DNA of 64,000 nucleotides from Rhizomys pruinosus (GCA_009823505.1 VZQC01006700.1:116124-180123), one strand, 5' to 3'; positions 36,429 to 46,582 are shown, numbered from the stretch's first letter. Notes: a model not told the origin generated them from the sequence alone. Numbers and translations: made by a program.

Positions 36429-36902
36429 TTACTTCCTTTTTCCAATTAGTACTCCTTTAATTTCACTTTCTTGCCTTATTGCCCTAGCAAGCATTTCAAG
36501 CAAGAGGAGTGGCGGCGAGAGTGGACAGCCTTGCCATGTTCCTGCCTTTAAGGGGAATGTTTCCAACTTTTCTCCTTTTAGGATGATATTGGCTGTGGGT
36601 TTCTTGTATATGGCTTTGATTAGATTGAGGAATGATCCCTCCAGTCCAATTCCCTCTAGGACTTTAAGCATGAAGGGATGCTGTATTTTGTTGAAAGCGT
36701 TTTTGCATCAATTGAGATGATCTTGTAGTTTTGTTTTTTTCAGTCCATTTGTGTGTTTTATGATATTTATTGATTTATGTATGTTGAACCATCCCTGAAT
36801 CTCTGGTATGAATCCAAACTGGTCATGATGGATGATCTTTTTGATGTGGGTCTGTATGCAATTTGCAAGTATTTTGTTGATAATTTTTGCATGTATGTTC
36901 AT
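36429..36902 (-). pseudogene. L1 ORF2 reverse-transcriptase remnant
   Basis: Two frames of L1 copy 7 together cover part of the RT domain. One has HHDQFGFIP and [13 protein letters not shown]; the other has [17 protein letters not shown] and GCPLSP. The FADD active-site region follows at 36.40-36.42 kb. Frameshift and stop differences between the frames show it is broken. The parent enzyme copies L1 RNA at a nicked target. Confidence 0.8.
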
Positions 36903-37118
36903 TAATGATATGGGTCTATAATTTTCTTTCTTATTTGTGTTTTTACCTGGTTTTGGTATTAGAGTGATGCTGGCTTCATAGAAGGAATGTGGGATATTTC
37001 CCTCTTTATCCTTCTGAAAAGTTTGAGGAGTAATAGTTGTAAGGCCTCTTTAAATGTTTTATAGAATTCTTCTGTGAAACCATCTGGACCTGGGCTTTTT
37101 TTAGTTGGGAGGCTTTTT

Positions 37119-37273
37119 TTTTTTTTTTTTTTTTGGTCTTTTTTGAGGACAGCTCCCGTGTGTAGCTGGCTGGTCCTGGAACTCACTCTGTAGACCAGGC
37201 TGGCCTCGAAACTCACCAGAGATCCGCATGTCTCTGCCTCCCAAGTGCTTAGGATAAGGCGTGCGCCACCCAA
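37119..37273 (-). mobile_element. B1 SINE in L1 copy 7
   Basis: A minus-strand B1 with a long T run at its left (A-tail) and the complements of GGCCAGCCTGGTCTACAGAG and the CGCACGCC start. About 120 bp of unassigned sequence (37274-37398) lies between it and the resumed L1. Confidence 0.85.
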
Positions 37274-37398
37274 TTTTCTCAAGTATTATGTATGGTGCTG
37301 TTTTATTAGGGCGTTTTGTAATAAATCCCTGCTGCAATATATCGTGCTACTCCTAGAGCCTACATCCGAGGATTCTCGAGTAATGATCTCAGCTCAAT
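37274..37398. other. Unassigned insert in L1 copy 7
   Basis: About 125 bp that matches neither L1 nor B1. It includes two AATAAA motifs (GTAATAAATCC and CTCAATAAATACTG). It could be a small LTR piece or a transduced flank. Confidence 0.3.
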
Positions 37399-37441
37399 AA
37401 ATACTGCTTTCACCTCTCATAAATTTAGTAGAGTATAGGTT

Positions 37442-37442
<1 letters not shown>

Positions 37443-37499
<57 letters not shown>

Positions 37500-37739
37500 C
37501 CTTTCTTTTTTTATTTTATTTATTTCTGTATATGTATCAATGTACTGTCTGCATGCAGGTTTGTGCACCCATGTTGTGCAATGCCACAGAGGTCAGAAGA
37601 GGGTGTCGGATTCCCCTGGAACTGGAGTTCTCCTTGGAGTTTCTGATGGCTCTCGGACGCCATGTGGGTGCTGGGGATCGAACCCGGGTCCTCTGTAAGA
37701 GCAGTCGGTGCTCTTAACTGCTAGGCCATCTCTCCAGCC
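37443..37739 (-). mobile_element. B2 SINE with a 57-base poly(T) end
   Basis: A run of 57 T (37443-37499) is the complement of the A-tail. A minus-strand B2 follows, ending in the complement of GGGCTGGAGAGATGGCCTAG. The long pure tail points to a young insertion. It carries the GGAGTT/GGAGTTTC variant in the middle. Confidence 0.9.
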
Positions 37740-38017
37740 CAATGCTTCCCCTTTCATCATGAATGCTGTTGATTCAGAGTTTCTCTTTCTTTTGGCTAAC
37801 TGGGCTAAAGGTCTGTCTATTTTGTTTATCTTTTCAAAGAACCAGCTTTTGGATCCATTGATTTTTTGTATTGTTTTCTTTGTTTCTATTCCATTGATTT
37901 CTGCTCTGATTTTTGTTATTTCTTCCTGTCTGTTGGGTTTAGGGTTCATTTGTTGTTGTTTCTCAATTGTTTTTAGCTGCAGTGTTAGATTGCTTATTTG
38001 TTCTCTTTCTGTTTTTT

Positions 38018-39877
38018 TTTTTTTAATTTTTTTATTGATGCTTTGTATATTTCATATACCATAGTTCAGGCATATTTCCCCTTCCCTTCCCCCCATCCCA
38101 CCCCACCCCATCCCAGATCATGCATTCTGCCATAAATGTCCTGAATCTTTCTCTCAGTTTTTTTCTCCATTTTTTAGCAATAAGTGATAATTTATGAGTA
38201 CAAGCATCCTTCATGTAAAACCAATTTGCAAGCAGTTGTGTCCAAACCCACACAGCCCCTTGGTCCCTCCATCCAGCAGGGGGGGCTTGTATGTTCAATC
38301 AAGTTGATCAAATGAGTGTCCAGGCTATATTGCTGTAGGTTCACCATTCGCCCCAATCACAGCCCTTACATTCTACCACGCCCCCTCTTCCGCAGATTTT
38401 TCCCTAGGCTTAGACAAGGGGCACAGGTGGATGAGAAGCAAAACAGTCTATTTTCTCTGGAGCTGTTGCCTTGGGTTCTGGTCACTTCTGGCTGCTTTCT
38501 TTCATAGGCTGACAGTTTGTCCAGGAATAACCTTTTGATCCTACTAATGAAGGACAAGCAATTAGATATATAGGTATTTAAACAGTATTAATTGGTATCA
38601 TAGGTTACTTTGGTATAGACATAGATATTTGGATGGTATGTTAATCTGTGAATTACATTTTTTTCTGTTGAATAGGACAGGGTCTTACTGTAGTTTATAA
38701 AATCTCCTGACCATTAGAGGGTGCAAGCTTGTGGCATTATCTTTGGTTCTGAATAGAGAATAATCCTTTTCACAGTTCCGATGTCTATTAGTCAATTCAA
38801 GAAGGCAGTTTTACTGGTTTTATGGAGAGATTACCTCCATAATAGTTGTCTCCAATTTACAGTTGGAGGACGAACATCGTCGTCATGTTTCTCCTTGTTC
38901 TATGGGGGCTGGGGGGAGGTAAGAAAGTCTCTCGTATTAAAACCTTTGCGGCTCCTAGAAGGTAAGTTTCATTAGGACTCATTATACATAGTTGTTACAA
39001 GTAGGATCCATGGAGGGGTTTGATGTTTGTAGCAATCTGAGGTTTTTCTTCCTTTCACTGTTCGGTGGGCCAACCTTTTGGTTGGCACTTTCTGGTACAT
39101 CCTACTCGATGCAAAGCTGTATCTTTTCTTTCTCAGCTGTTAAGTTGGTGACATTTTGACCCATTGGAACATGTAAATCTTTTCCCATAGTTAGTTTTAA
39201 GATTTGAATTGCAAGGTTTTTGACAGAGAGGTTTCATTTCTATCTGTATCCCCCCCATTTTTTTCTCTTTTTTCTTGGGGGGGGGGGTTGTTTTTTGACA
39301 CATGAGTCTCCAGAAGGCAGTTGTAATATACATACCTATAGGGTGGAATCAAGGCACAGCTTTCATCAAATTCACCCATGCTGTTTTGGGTGATTGTATG
39401 TGATTAACTTGGGGAGCAAACTTAATTTTTTTTTTTGTTAAATCTTCTTATAGTTGAAAGAGAATGCTATGAGGTGATACCATACAACAGAATAATTATA
39501 GAGAACATTTGTATGTGTCAATTCCAAAGTTATTATTATACAGATTTTATGTAGAACAAACGCAGACAACAGCAATTTATATCTCCATTTAACTCAGATG
39601 AAATACTGTTTTTATCAGAGCCTGTAAGCCAATGTTGTTTAATATACACAAATTTACTTTTACTGAGTCCTAAGCCTCCATATAACCTGTATACAGTGTC
39701 TGGGCAAAACTGGATACTTGTTGAACTCATGTCAATTAAATATGCATTAATTGAATATACACCACACCAGAAAAACTGCATCAGAAAACTGACTGAAATG
39801 GTGAATTGGGAAGGGTGGGAGGGGCGGGAGGGGGACATGGGTGTATATTTAATTAATGCATATTTAATTGACATGAG
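38018..39877 (-). mobile_element. Chimeric retroposon family, copy D (longest, foldback 5' end)
   Basis: A minus-strand insertion of 1.86 kb in L1 copy 7. A 15-bp duplication, CTCTTTCTGTTTTTT, lies at 38003-38017 and 39878-39892. From the 3' end: A-tail complement, AATAAA-containing L1-like tail with a pyrimidine tract at about 38075-38115, family body to about 39.18 kb, then sequence not seen in A-C to 39.72 kb. The 5' terminus is a foldback. Arms 39723-39763 and 39840-39880 are inverted copies with 39 of 41 matches around a 76-bp loop. It lacks the ~0.5-kb module of copies A and C. No long ORF is present. Confidence 0.88.
39277..39287 (+). repeat. Poly(G) run in copy D
   Basis: An 11-base G run between T-rich stretches. 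Confidence 0.9.
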
Positions 39878-39880
39878 CTC
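39723..39880. repeat. 41-bp inverted repeat (hairpin) at the 5' end of copy D
   Basis: The left arm starts GAACTCATGTCAATTAAATA. The right arm, reversed, starts GAGCTCATGTCAATTAAATA. Two mismatches in 41. The loop contains a piece resembling L1 3'UTR (CTGCATCAGAAAACTGACTG) plus a G-rich tract. Confidence 0.95.
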
Positions 39881-40063
39881 TTTCTGTTTTTTAATGTGGG
39901 CATTTAGGACTCTAAGTTTCCCTCTTAGGACTGACTTTATACTGACAGTATAATACTGCAAAACCTGTATCCCACAGGTTTTTCTGTATTATACTGTCAT
40001 TTTCATTTAGTTCCAGGAATGCTTTTATTTCATGCTGTAATTCTTCCCTGAATCACTCATTGT

Positions 40064-40312
40064 TCAGATTGTGCTGTTTAGTCTCCATGTGTTCTTATAG
40101 TTAGTAGGGCTTACCCTGATGTTAATATTGAGCTTTATTGGACTGTGGTCTGATAAAATACATGGAATAATTTCAATCTTGTTGTATTTGTTGACATTTC
40201 TTTTGTGTCCCAGTATGTGGTCGATTTTGGAGAATGTTTCACGGGGTGCTGAGTAGAAAGTATATTCTCTGGCGTTTGGGTAGAATATTATGTAGATATC
40301 CATGAGGTCCAT
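40064..40312 (-). pseudogene. L1 ORF2 endonuclease remnant
   Basis: The frame contains SKIDHILGHK and SDHSPIKLNI, the C-terminal catalytic region of the L1 AP-like endonuclease. The conserved D and SDH residues are in place. This enzyme nicks target DNA at TTTT/AA-type sites. The copy lies between retroposon D and a B2 and is cut off from the rest of ORF2 by stops and insertions. Confidence 0.85.
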
Positions 40313-40475
40313 TTGGTGTATTGTATTATTCAGTTCTAATGTCTGTTTATTTTTTGTCCAGTAGACCTATCCAGGGTGCTCAGTGAAGCATTGAATTGCC
40401 CCACTCTTAGGGTGTTGGGATTAATCTGTGTCTTGAGGTCCTGAAGGGTTATGCTTATAAAGTTCAGTGCACCAG

Positions 40476-40699
40476 GGGCTGGAGAGATAGCCTAGTGGTT
40501 AAGAGTGCCGACTGCTCTTGCAGAGGACCCAGGTTCCATCCCCAGCACCCACATGGTGGCTGAGAACCGTCTTTAACTCCAGTTCCAGGGGAATCCGACA
40601 CCCTCTTCTGACCTCCAAGGCATTGCACAACACGGGTGCACAAACCTACATGCAGACAGTACATTCATACACATACAAAAATAAATAAAATTTTAAAAA
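40476..40699 (+). mobile_element. B2 SINE with 17-bp TSD
   Basis: A complete B2 (GGGCTGGAGAGATAGCCTAG ... AAATAAAATTTTAAAAAA). The duplication AAAGTTCAGTGCACCAG is at 40459-40475 and 40700-40716. It lies in the ORF2 endonuclease part of L1 copy 7. Confidence 0.95.
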
Positions 40700-41056
40700 A
40701 AAGTTCAGTGCACCAGAGTTTGGTGGATAAAATGGCCCTCTTTGTCTTTTCTGATTAATTTTACTCTGAGGTCTATTTTGTCTGATATTAGAATAGCCAC
40801 TCCTGCTTGCTTTTTGGTACCATTTGCTTGGAATATTTTTTCCATCCTTTCATTCTAAGGTGCTGTCTGTCCTTGAGGGTGAGATGGGTTTCTTAGAGGC
40901 AGCATATAGATGGATTCTGTTTCCTAATCCATTCTCCCAGTCTATGTCTTTTGATTAGGGAGTTTTGACCATTAATATTTAAGGGTATTATTGAGAGATG
41001 TGTGTTGTTTTCTTTCAACTTATTTTTTTGTTTGCATTTTTGGTCTAGGTATTTAT

Positions 41057-42272
41057 TTACTCTGTTATGCTTTTGGTAATTTTTCTCTTGGGTTGCTTAA
41101 GGATAGTTGCTCCTTTCCTCTGTTCTTTGAATTGCTTTGAGTATTTTCTGAAGTGTTGGATTTTTTTTTTTGATATGTGTTCTTTCATTTTGTTTATGTC
41201 CTGAAAGATTTTTCTTTCTCCTTCAACTATGATTGGCATTTTTGCTGGGTATAATAATCTGGGTTGGCATCTAAAGTCATTTAGTACTGGGAATACTTTG
41301 GTCCATATTCTTCTGGCTTTCATGGTTTGCACTGAGAAGTCAGGTGTGATTCTGATGGGTTTCCCCTTGTATGTAACTTGTTGTTTTTCTCTTGTGGCTT
41401 TCAGTATTTTGTCCTTGTTTTGAGCATCTAGTGTTTTAACTATGATATGACGTGGGGAATTTCTTTTCTGGTCTTGTCTATTTGGTGTTCTATGTGCTTC
41501 TTGTATTTCTATGGGTTTGTCTTTTTTCAGTTTGGGGAAGTTTTCTTCTATTATTCTGTTGAAGATCTGATCAATACCATTCTCTTGGGATTCTTCTCCT
41601 TTCTCTATCCCTATGATGTGGAGGTTTGGTCTTTTCATGGTGTCCCACATTTCCTGGTTGTTCCACTCTTGTGTTTTTTTAAATTTTTCATAATCTTTAC
41701 TTGAGGTTTCTAGCTGCGCTGTGTTATCCTGTAGGTCTGATATTCTTTTTTCTGCTTCTTCCATTCTGCTTCTAAGGCTTTTTCCCATCCTTTCCTGCTG
41801 ATTGGATGAATGTTCAATTTCCTTTTTTTATTCCATCCTATGCTTTCTTCAGTATTTCCACTTCCTTTTGGAGCTTTTCATTCTTTTCTTGTAGCTCCTT
41901 GCTTTGCTGGTCAGTTTCTTTTTTCCTTTCAGCCTGAGATCTTTTCAATGTTTCCACTTCCTTCCGGAGTTTGTCATTCTCTCCCTCTAGTTCTTTTTGG
42001 AGTTTGTATTTCTCTTCCTCTAGTTCTTTTCTGAGTTTGTCAATCTCTCCTTTTAGTTCTTTCCAGAGTTTATCATTCTTTCCTTCTAGTTCCTTCATGA
42101 GTTTTTCATTCTCTCCCTTTAGTTCTCTGATTTGTTCTTTATAGTCTTTGAGTATGTCTACATTTGTTCTTATAAGGTCAGTGTCTTGGTATCCCTCCAG
42201 GGAGATCTTGATGTTGGGATCTTCTACAGGATTGGTTGAGTTCGGTAGGGATTTATTTTGAGCTTTTCCCAT
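41057..42272 (-). pseudogene. L1 ORF1p, broken by one frameshift region
   Basis: L1 ORF1 encodes the RNA-binding trimeric chaperone of the L1 ribonucleoprotein. The N-terminal frame (41838-42272, 144 codons) starts MGKAQNKSLPN and is almost all coiled coil. The C-terminal frame (41057-41788, 243 codons) holds the end of the coil, the RRM (HIIGIEKGEE ... IFNRIIEENFP) and the C-terminal domain (ARRIWTKVFPVLND). A stop at about 41838 and an indel/A-run at about 41820-41830 separate them. Total span is about 405 codons, long for this family, because of an 11-residue tandem repeat in the coil. Chosen start: first ATG after the 5'UTR, matching the ATGGGGAAA start in the 44.86-kb L1 fragment. Confidence 0.88.
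41960..42124 (-). repeat. 33-bp tandem repeat in the ORF1 coiled coil
   Basis: Five consecutive 33-bp units encode 11-residue repeats of the form EL(K/E)GEN(E/D)KL.K. A sixth related unit (ELQEKNEKLQK) follows after a spacer. The L-4-3-4 spacing fits a hendecad coiled coil. Confidence 0.9.
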
Positions 42273-42724
42273 ATTGTTTTTCTATTGTGTCTTTGGCATG
42301 TGTATTTGTTGTTGTCGTTGTTGTTGTCCCCCTTTGTTTATTTGCTTGGCTTCTGTTGCTAATCTGAAATGTTAATATGGAGGAGTGGTTGCTCATTCAG
42401 GTTGCTTCCTACTGGTTTCTTCCTCAGTTTTGGCTATGTTATGTAGCCTCGAATCACTGATATTGCTGGATCTTCTGTACCACAGAAACCACAGCACCAG
42501 CAGTTTATACTTTCCACCACAGGATCAGTAGCTTGAGCAGGAGTGTGTGTGTGTGGTGGGTGGGGGTGGGGTTGCTCATTTGGCCTGCACACGGGGCCTC
42601 ACCTGGGCAACTGGGCATGGAGTGTGTGCAGCCTGGCCTGTCCTGCTATCCACGCATGTAGTTCCTCTCTATGGTTCTAGCCCCACGCGCGTGTTTTTGC
42701 TGAGTTATACAAGCCCACCAATCC
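42273..42724 (-). promoter_or_regulatory. 5'UTR of L1 copy 7
   Basis: Upstream of ORF1: a CAACAA-rich leader (42300-42335), AG-rich sequence, and a CA/TG-rich part at about 42540-42575. No tandem monomers are seen. L1 5'UTRs normally carry the internal pol II promoter. Confidence 0.65.
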
Positions 42725-42931
42725 TGTAATGCCAAGGTTTGAAAAGCCCCCTGCTTGCAATTTTTCCCTTTAAATTGAGTGCTTCTATGGAGCCTGGGGG
42801 CTCTTCCCAGTCCTGCTGCACAAGGTTCGGGAACAGCCCTGGCTTAAGCTAGTTAATAAAAAGATTCTCTGCCCTTGCATCAGTGTCTGTCTCCTGGTGG
42901 TCTGCGAGGGTCTTCGATTCAGGGCATAACA
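42725..42931 (+). mobile_element. LTR-like element, 207 bp, no TSD found
   Basis: It begins TGTAATGCC and ends GGCATAACA, near-perfect 9-bp inverted termini. AATAAA is in TTAATAAAAAGATTC near 42858, followed by GTGTCTGTCTCCTGGTGG, reminiscent of ERVK R-U5. No matching duplication flanks it, so it could be a recombined solo LTR. Confidence 0.5.
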
Positions 42932-43456
42932 GCTATTGCACCACTTGAGTAAATTCACTGTTTAAATGTCCTTGCTTGCACTGAAGACAGTCAGAACAAC
43001 TTTATTTTATGACTGCACTTCTTTATATAGTATACTTATTTTCCAGAAATATTCCCTATATAAAAATGTTATCCAGATTTAATCACTGCAGGGTGTGATG
43101 AATTTTCTTTTTATTTCATGCAATTTTCCTAGATGTATAGATGAATAATCTTGTTAGTTTAAAGAATAAAAGTTACACAGTATTGACAATGGGTAATAAT
43201 TGCCTATTTAAAGTATATTACTTATATTTTGGAGGAAATGGGAAAAACATATTTCAATATAAGTAATGAATGACATTTTTTATTTTTATAGCTTCCCTAC
43301 TACAAATTAGGAAATGACTTCAGTAAAATTGATCTTTATCATATATTGTTTTTCTATAGAGAGTAGAATTAAATTTGCAAATTTATCTTTATCTACTTTC
43401 ACTCATAGTTGAACATGTTTTATTGATTTCAAATTAAAAGTGTCATTCAAACTGTT
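42932..43456. other. Unannotated AT-rich DNA
   Basis: About 520 bp, no gene or repeat seen. Confidence 0.5.
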
Positions 43457-43600
43457 CATGGTGATACCTGCCTTTAATCTCAGCACTCAGGAGGCAGAGA
43501 CAGGGGATTCTGAGAGTTCAAGACCAACCTGGTCTACATAGGGAGTTCTAGGCTAGCTGGGGCTACAAGGAGACACTGTTTTAAGAAAGACCAAAAAATA
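43457..43600 (+). mobile_element. B1 SINE
   Basis: TGTTCATGGTGATACCTGCC, CTTTAATCTCAGCACTCAGG and CTGGGGCTACAAGGAGACAC, diverged. Confidence 0.85.
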
Positions 43601-43773
43601 ATGTCTTTTACATGAAGCCAAAAATATACAAATAACTAAGAAAAATATCTAATTTCAGAATAGGTATGCCAGATTCATAAAAAAAAATTTAATTACAGTT
43701 ACTGGAATTTGCCATAATATCCATGCCTTTCTTTTTTGAGTCTATTCTGTCAAGATTTACCTGCTACTTTTTG

Positions 43774-43775
43774 TA

Positions 43776-43798
<23 letters not shown>
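43774..43798 (+). repeat. (TA)n microsatellite
   Basis: About 12 TA units at the A-tail side of the following B1. Confidence 0.95.
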
Positions 43799-43806
<8 letters not shown>

Positions 43807-43955
43807 TTTTGCCTTTTTGAGACAGCATCTCCCTGTAGCCCCAGCTGTCCTGGAACTCACTCTGTAGACCAGGCTGACCTTGAACTAGATCTGCCGGCCT
43901 CTGCCTCCCAAGTGTTAGGATTAAAGGGGCATCCCACCACGTCTGGCTAAATACT
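43799..43955 (-). mobile_element. B1 SINE with short TSD
   Basis: A minus-strand B1 with its T run at left. CTACTTTTT occurs both before the TA tract (about 43764) and after the B1 (about 43955), consistent with a target duplication. Confidence 0.88.
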
Positions 43956-44385
43956 ACTTTTTGATGAAATAAATTTAAAAAAGAATGAGAGAATCTAGGT
44001 AGTCTAATAGAATAGTACAATTATGCAACTCAAGTTCTATATTTTGATCTGTGTGATCACGTTATTTATTCTGAATTGTGTGTGTGTGTGTAGCACTAGT
44101 CTTACTTTGTGGCACAGATATATCTCAAATTTGTGCAGATCCCCTTGCCTCAACCTCGTTACTTTTGGGGATTATAGACATATTCAAACACACCAGCTCT
44201 GTCTCTAGAAGTTTTAATTTTAATTTTTCAATTTTTAAGCTACTATAGCTGGAACCTGGGGTGTGCAGTTAGTAGTAGAGCAGGCTAACACTGAGATACA
44301 TTGTTATCACTGAATCCGTTTTTTAAGTGTAGGAGCACTTAAAAATGGGATTAGAAATAAACTGTGCTTCAATACAAAACAAAAA
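43956..44385. other. Unannotated intergenic DNA
   Basis: About 430 bp with a short TG tract at 44081-44092. Confidence 0.5.
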
Positions 44386-44942
44386 ATTTGTGCCAGATCA
44401 GATCAGCAGCAGGGTATGGCTAGGCGTTTGGTAGGGGATTGTGGGAAAGCGAGGCTTGGCCTGTCATGCACACAGGTTAGTGGCCTGTGCCAGACCAGAT
44501 CAGCAGGGCGCTGGCTAAACAGGCAGCACCCCCCCACACACACACACACACTGTAATTCCGGCGGGAGTGTTCAGTAAGCCATACAACCAACCTAGAGGA
44601 AATGGCTGGCGGCAGCACAGGGCTCAGTGTCATAACGGCTGTTACCTACCCAGTTCTTGCAGAATAAAAAGGAAAGAGTGAGCTATACTTCCCAATATAT
44701 AACCAAAATTGAAAGCCTGAAATCTAGACAAGTCAACACACCATAAATAAAGAGAAGGAATGGGGGAAAGTGATCCTTCAACAAGAAGAGGCATTTGAGA
44801 TTCGTATCAGAATACAGGCAAAAGGAAACCCACATGCCAAGAGCACAAAGAAAGAACAACATGGGGAAAGTGCAGAATAATTCCATACTGAAGTGGACCT
44901 AATGAACCTATGGAGGATTCCCACAATGGGAAAAACGCATGA
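44386..44942 (+). mobile_element. LINE-1 5'UTR fragment with the ORF1 start
   Basis: The right part aligns with the 5'UTR/ORF1 start of L1 copy 7: CACATGCCAAGAGCACAAAG then ATGGGGAAAGTGCAGAAT. ORF1 stops within about 13 codons and the piece ends soon after, so it is 3'-truncated. The left part has two copies of a GTGCCAGAYCAGATCAGCAG motif at 44390 and 44487 (97-bp period), probably 5'UTR monomer remnants. A C-run/CA tract lies at about 44530-44551. Confidence 0.75.
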
Positions 44943-45073
44943 GATCCCCTGGAACTTGAGTACTTGAGTTACAGACAGTTGTTAGCTGCCATTTGGGTGC
45001 TTGGAATTAAACCCAGTTCCTCTGAAAGAGCAGTCAATGCTCTTAACCACTAAGCTAACTCTCCACCCCCACC
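44943..45073 (-). mobile_element. B2/B3 SINE head
   Basis: Minus strand, from the GGGTGGAGAGTTAGCTTAGT start to the TCAAGTTCCAGGGGATC middle. The tail is missing. Confidence 0.8.
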
Positions 45074-46420
45074 ATTTCATATTTTAAAAGCCACAATAAC
45101 TGGACTCATTCCAGAATTCCAACCACATATGCCACGTGAGAGTATTTTATTACTGATGTTTAAATTATTGCCTCAGAGTAATAATAGAAGCTAGGGTGAT
45201 AATTATTTGGTTTTATTATTCTTAATTCTCCAGAAACAAACTCAGTATGGTTCTCTTCTGCTCTGGCTCCCTTTGCTCCTGACTCCCGGTATCCAGCCAT
45301 TGTACCCTTCTCTCTGGGCCTCATCTCTCATCACCTGTGAACAATTTCATAGAAGCTTGATGTTCTTGTACCATATTACAAACACACAAGGATAAATGCA
45401 TCTTACTTTTAAGATATTCTGTATATCTTCTGAAAAAAAAAATCCTTCAAACCAAGTAACTATGGAGGATGACCATGGGGAAAAGTTAATGTATTTAAGT
45501 AAATGAAAGAAAAATAATTACATCTGAAATTGATACAAAGTGACATGGTTAACCTTTGAAAAAGAGAGACTGAGCTGCTTCAGGTAATTCTGTCATAAAG
45601 GAGTAAACAACTTCATAGGCTGATTCAGTCAATTACCTTTAATGGATCAGGGGAAAGAGAAGAGAAAAAACTTACTAAATCATATGTGTAAATTTTATAC
45701 CTCATGCCTCATACTTTGTCACTAAGCATACATTCTGCCTTACTTCTATGGTCCTGCACCACTATGTGCAAGCAATAAAGACAGGCAGCTATAATGGGGT
45801 TTCTCTTGAAAAAACAATGTACAAATAAGCATAGTTTTGTAAAAGAGAAATTCAAAAGCAAATATAGATAAAAGAACTTGTGACAGGAGGAGAAATGGAA
45901 GGGAAAATGCAAATTTGGAAGAGAAGACTTTTCTCACTGGACTCATGAACTAAATTCTTGTTTCTATTCATCCCTCTCAACAGAACACCAGCAGTTATGG
46001 TCAGGCTAAAAAAGACAGGTGCAAATTAACTTCTTGTGGCTGCCATGTGCATGATTTTGGAGAAGAGAGATTGATAGTGGGTATCTTCCTCTGTTGATTA
46101 CCATAATTGTTTTTTTGAAACAACGTTTTTTCACTGAACCTGAGCTCAGCAATTTGGCTAGACCAGGTGGCCAAGTAGCCCTCAGGACCTCTTGTCTTTC
46201 TGCTCTCCACTAGACACATGTTTGGGATTCTCAATCAGGTTTCCATCCTTGCTCAACACTTTACCCCTTCAGTCATGTCTCCAGTCTTGTGATTAAACTT
46301 TAAATATGTGACATAAATTCTGATTGCTCTTTTTTCTTTCTGTTAATATTTATTGACTTCAATAATTCTTATTTCATTTAAGCTCAAACATTATTCTTTA
46401 TTACAAGTTTCAATACAATT
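45074..46420. other. Unannotated intergenic DNA
   Basis: About 1.35 kb. Overlapping 66- and 67-codon frames at 45709-45946 show no motif. No gene claimed. Confidence 0.5.
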
Positions 46421-46582
46421 GCTGGGCGTGGTGGCACACACCTTTAATCCCAGCACTCGAGAGGCAGAGGCAGAGGCAGGTGGATCTTTGTGACTTCAAG
46501 GCCAGCCTGGTCTACAGAGTGAGTTCCAGGACAGCTGGGGCCACAGGGAGACCCTGTCTCAAAAATACCAAAAAAAAAAAAA
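46421..46582 (+). mobile_element. B1 SINE, well conserved
   Basis: GCTGGGCGTGGTGGCACACA ... GACCCTGTCTCAAAAATACC plus A-tail. It has a duplicated GAGGCA near 46465. Confidence 0.93.

Larger units (their letters stand above)
32875..42724 (-). mobile_element. LINE-1 copy 7, nearly full length, with nested insertions
   Basis: One minus-strand L1 spread over 9.8 kb. The 3'UTR is at 32.88-33.55 kb. ORF2 is at about 35.0-41.0 kb, with the FADD reverse-transcriptase motif near 36.40-36.42 kb and endonuclease SKIDHILG and SDHSPIK motifs at 40.06-40.31 kb. ORF1 is at 41.06-42.27 kb, followed by a 5'UTR to about 42.7 kb. It is split by retroposon copy C, a B1, a poly(T)/B2, retroposon copy D and a B2, all placed within what is otherwise collinear L1. 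Frameshifts and stops make it inactive. Its ORF1 is the best preserved in the window. Confidence 0.9.

Noticed and set aside
37532..37717. Cys/Arg-rich small frames such as MYxCTVCMQVCAP... at several sites
   Set aside because: They are translations of the minus strand of B2 SINEs and recur wherever a B2 lies (also 29.36, 32.61, 40.46 and 56.31 kb).
39536..39961. 141-codon minus-strand frame as a gene
   Set aside because: It starts in L1 copy 7, crosses the target duplication and the foldback, and ends in the copy D body. It is a chance frame over a junction.
41960..42124. Tandem repeat as a satellite or CRISPR-like array
   Set aside because: The 33-bp period is in frame with ORF1 and encodes a coiled coil; there are no spacers.
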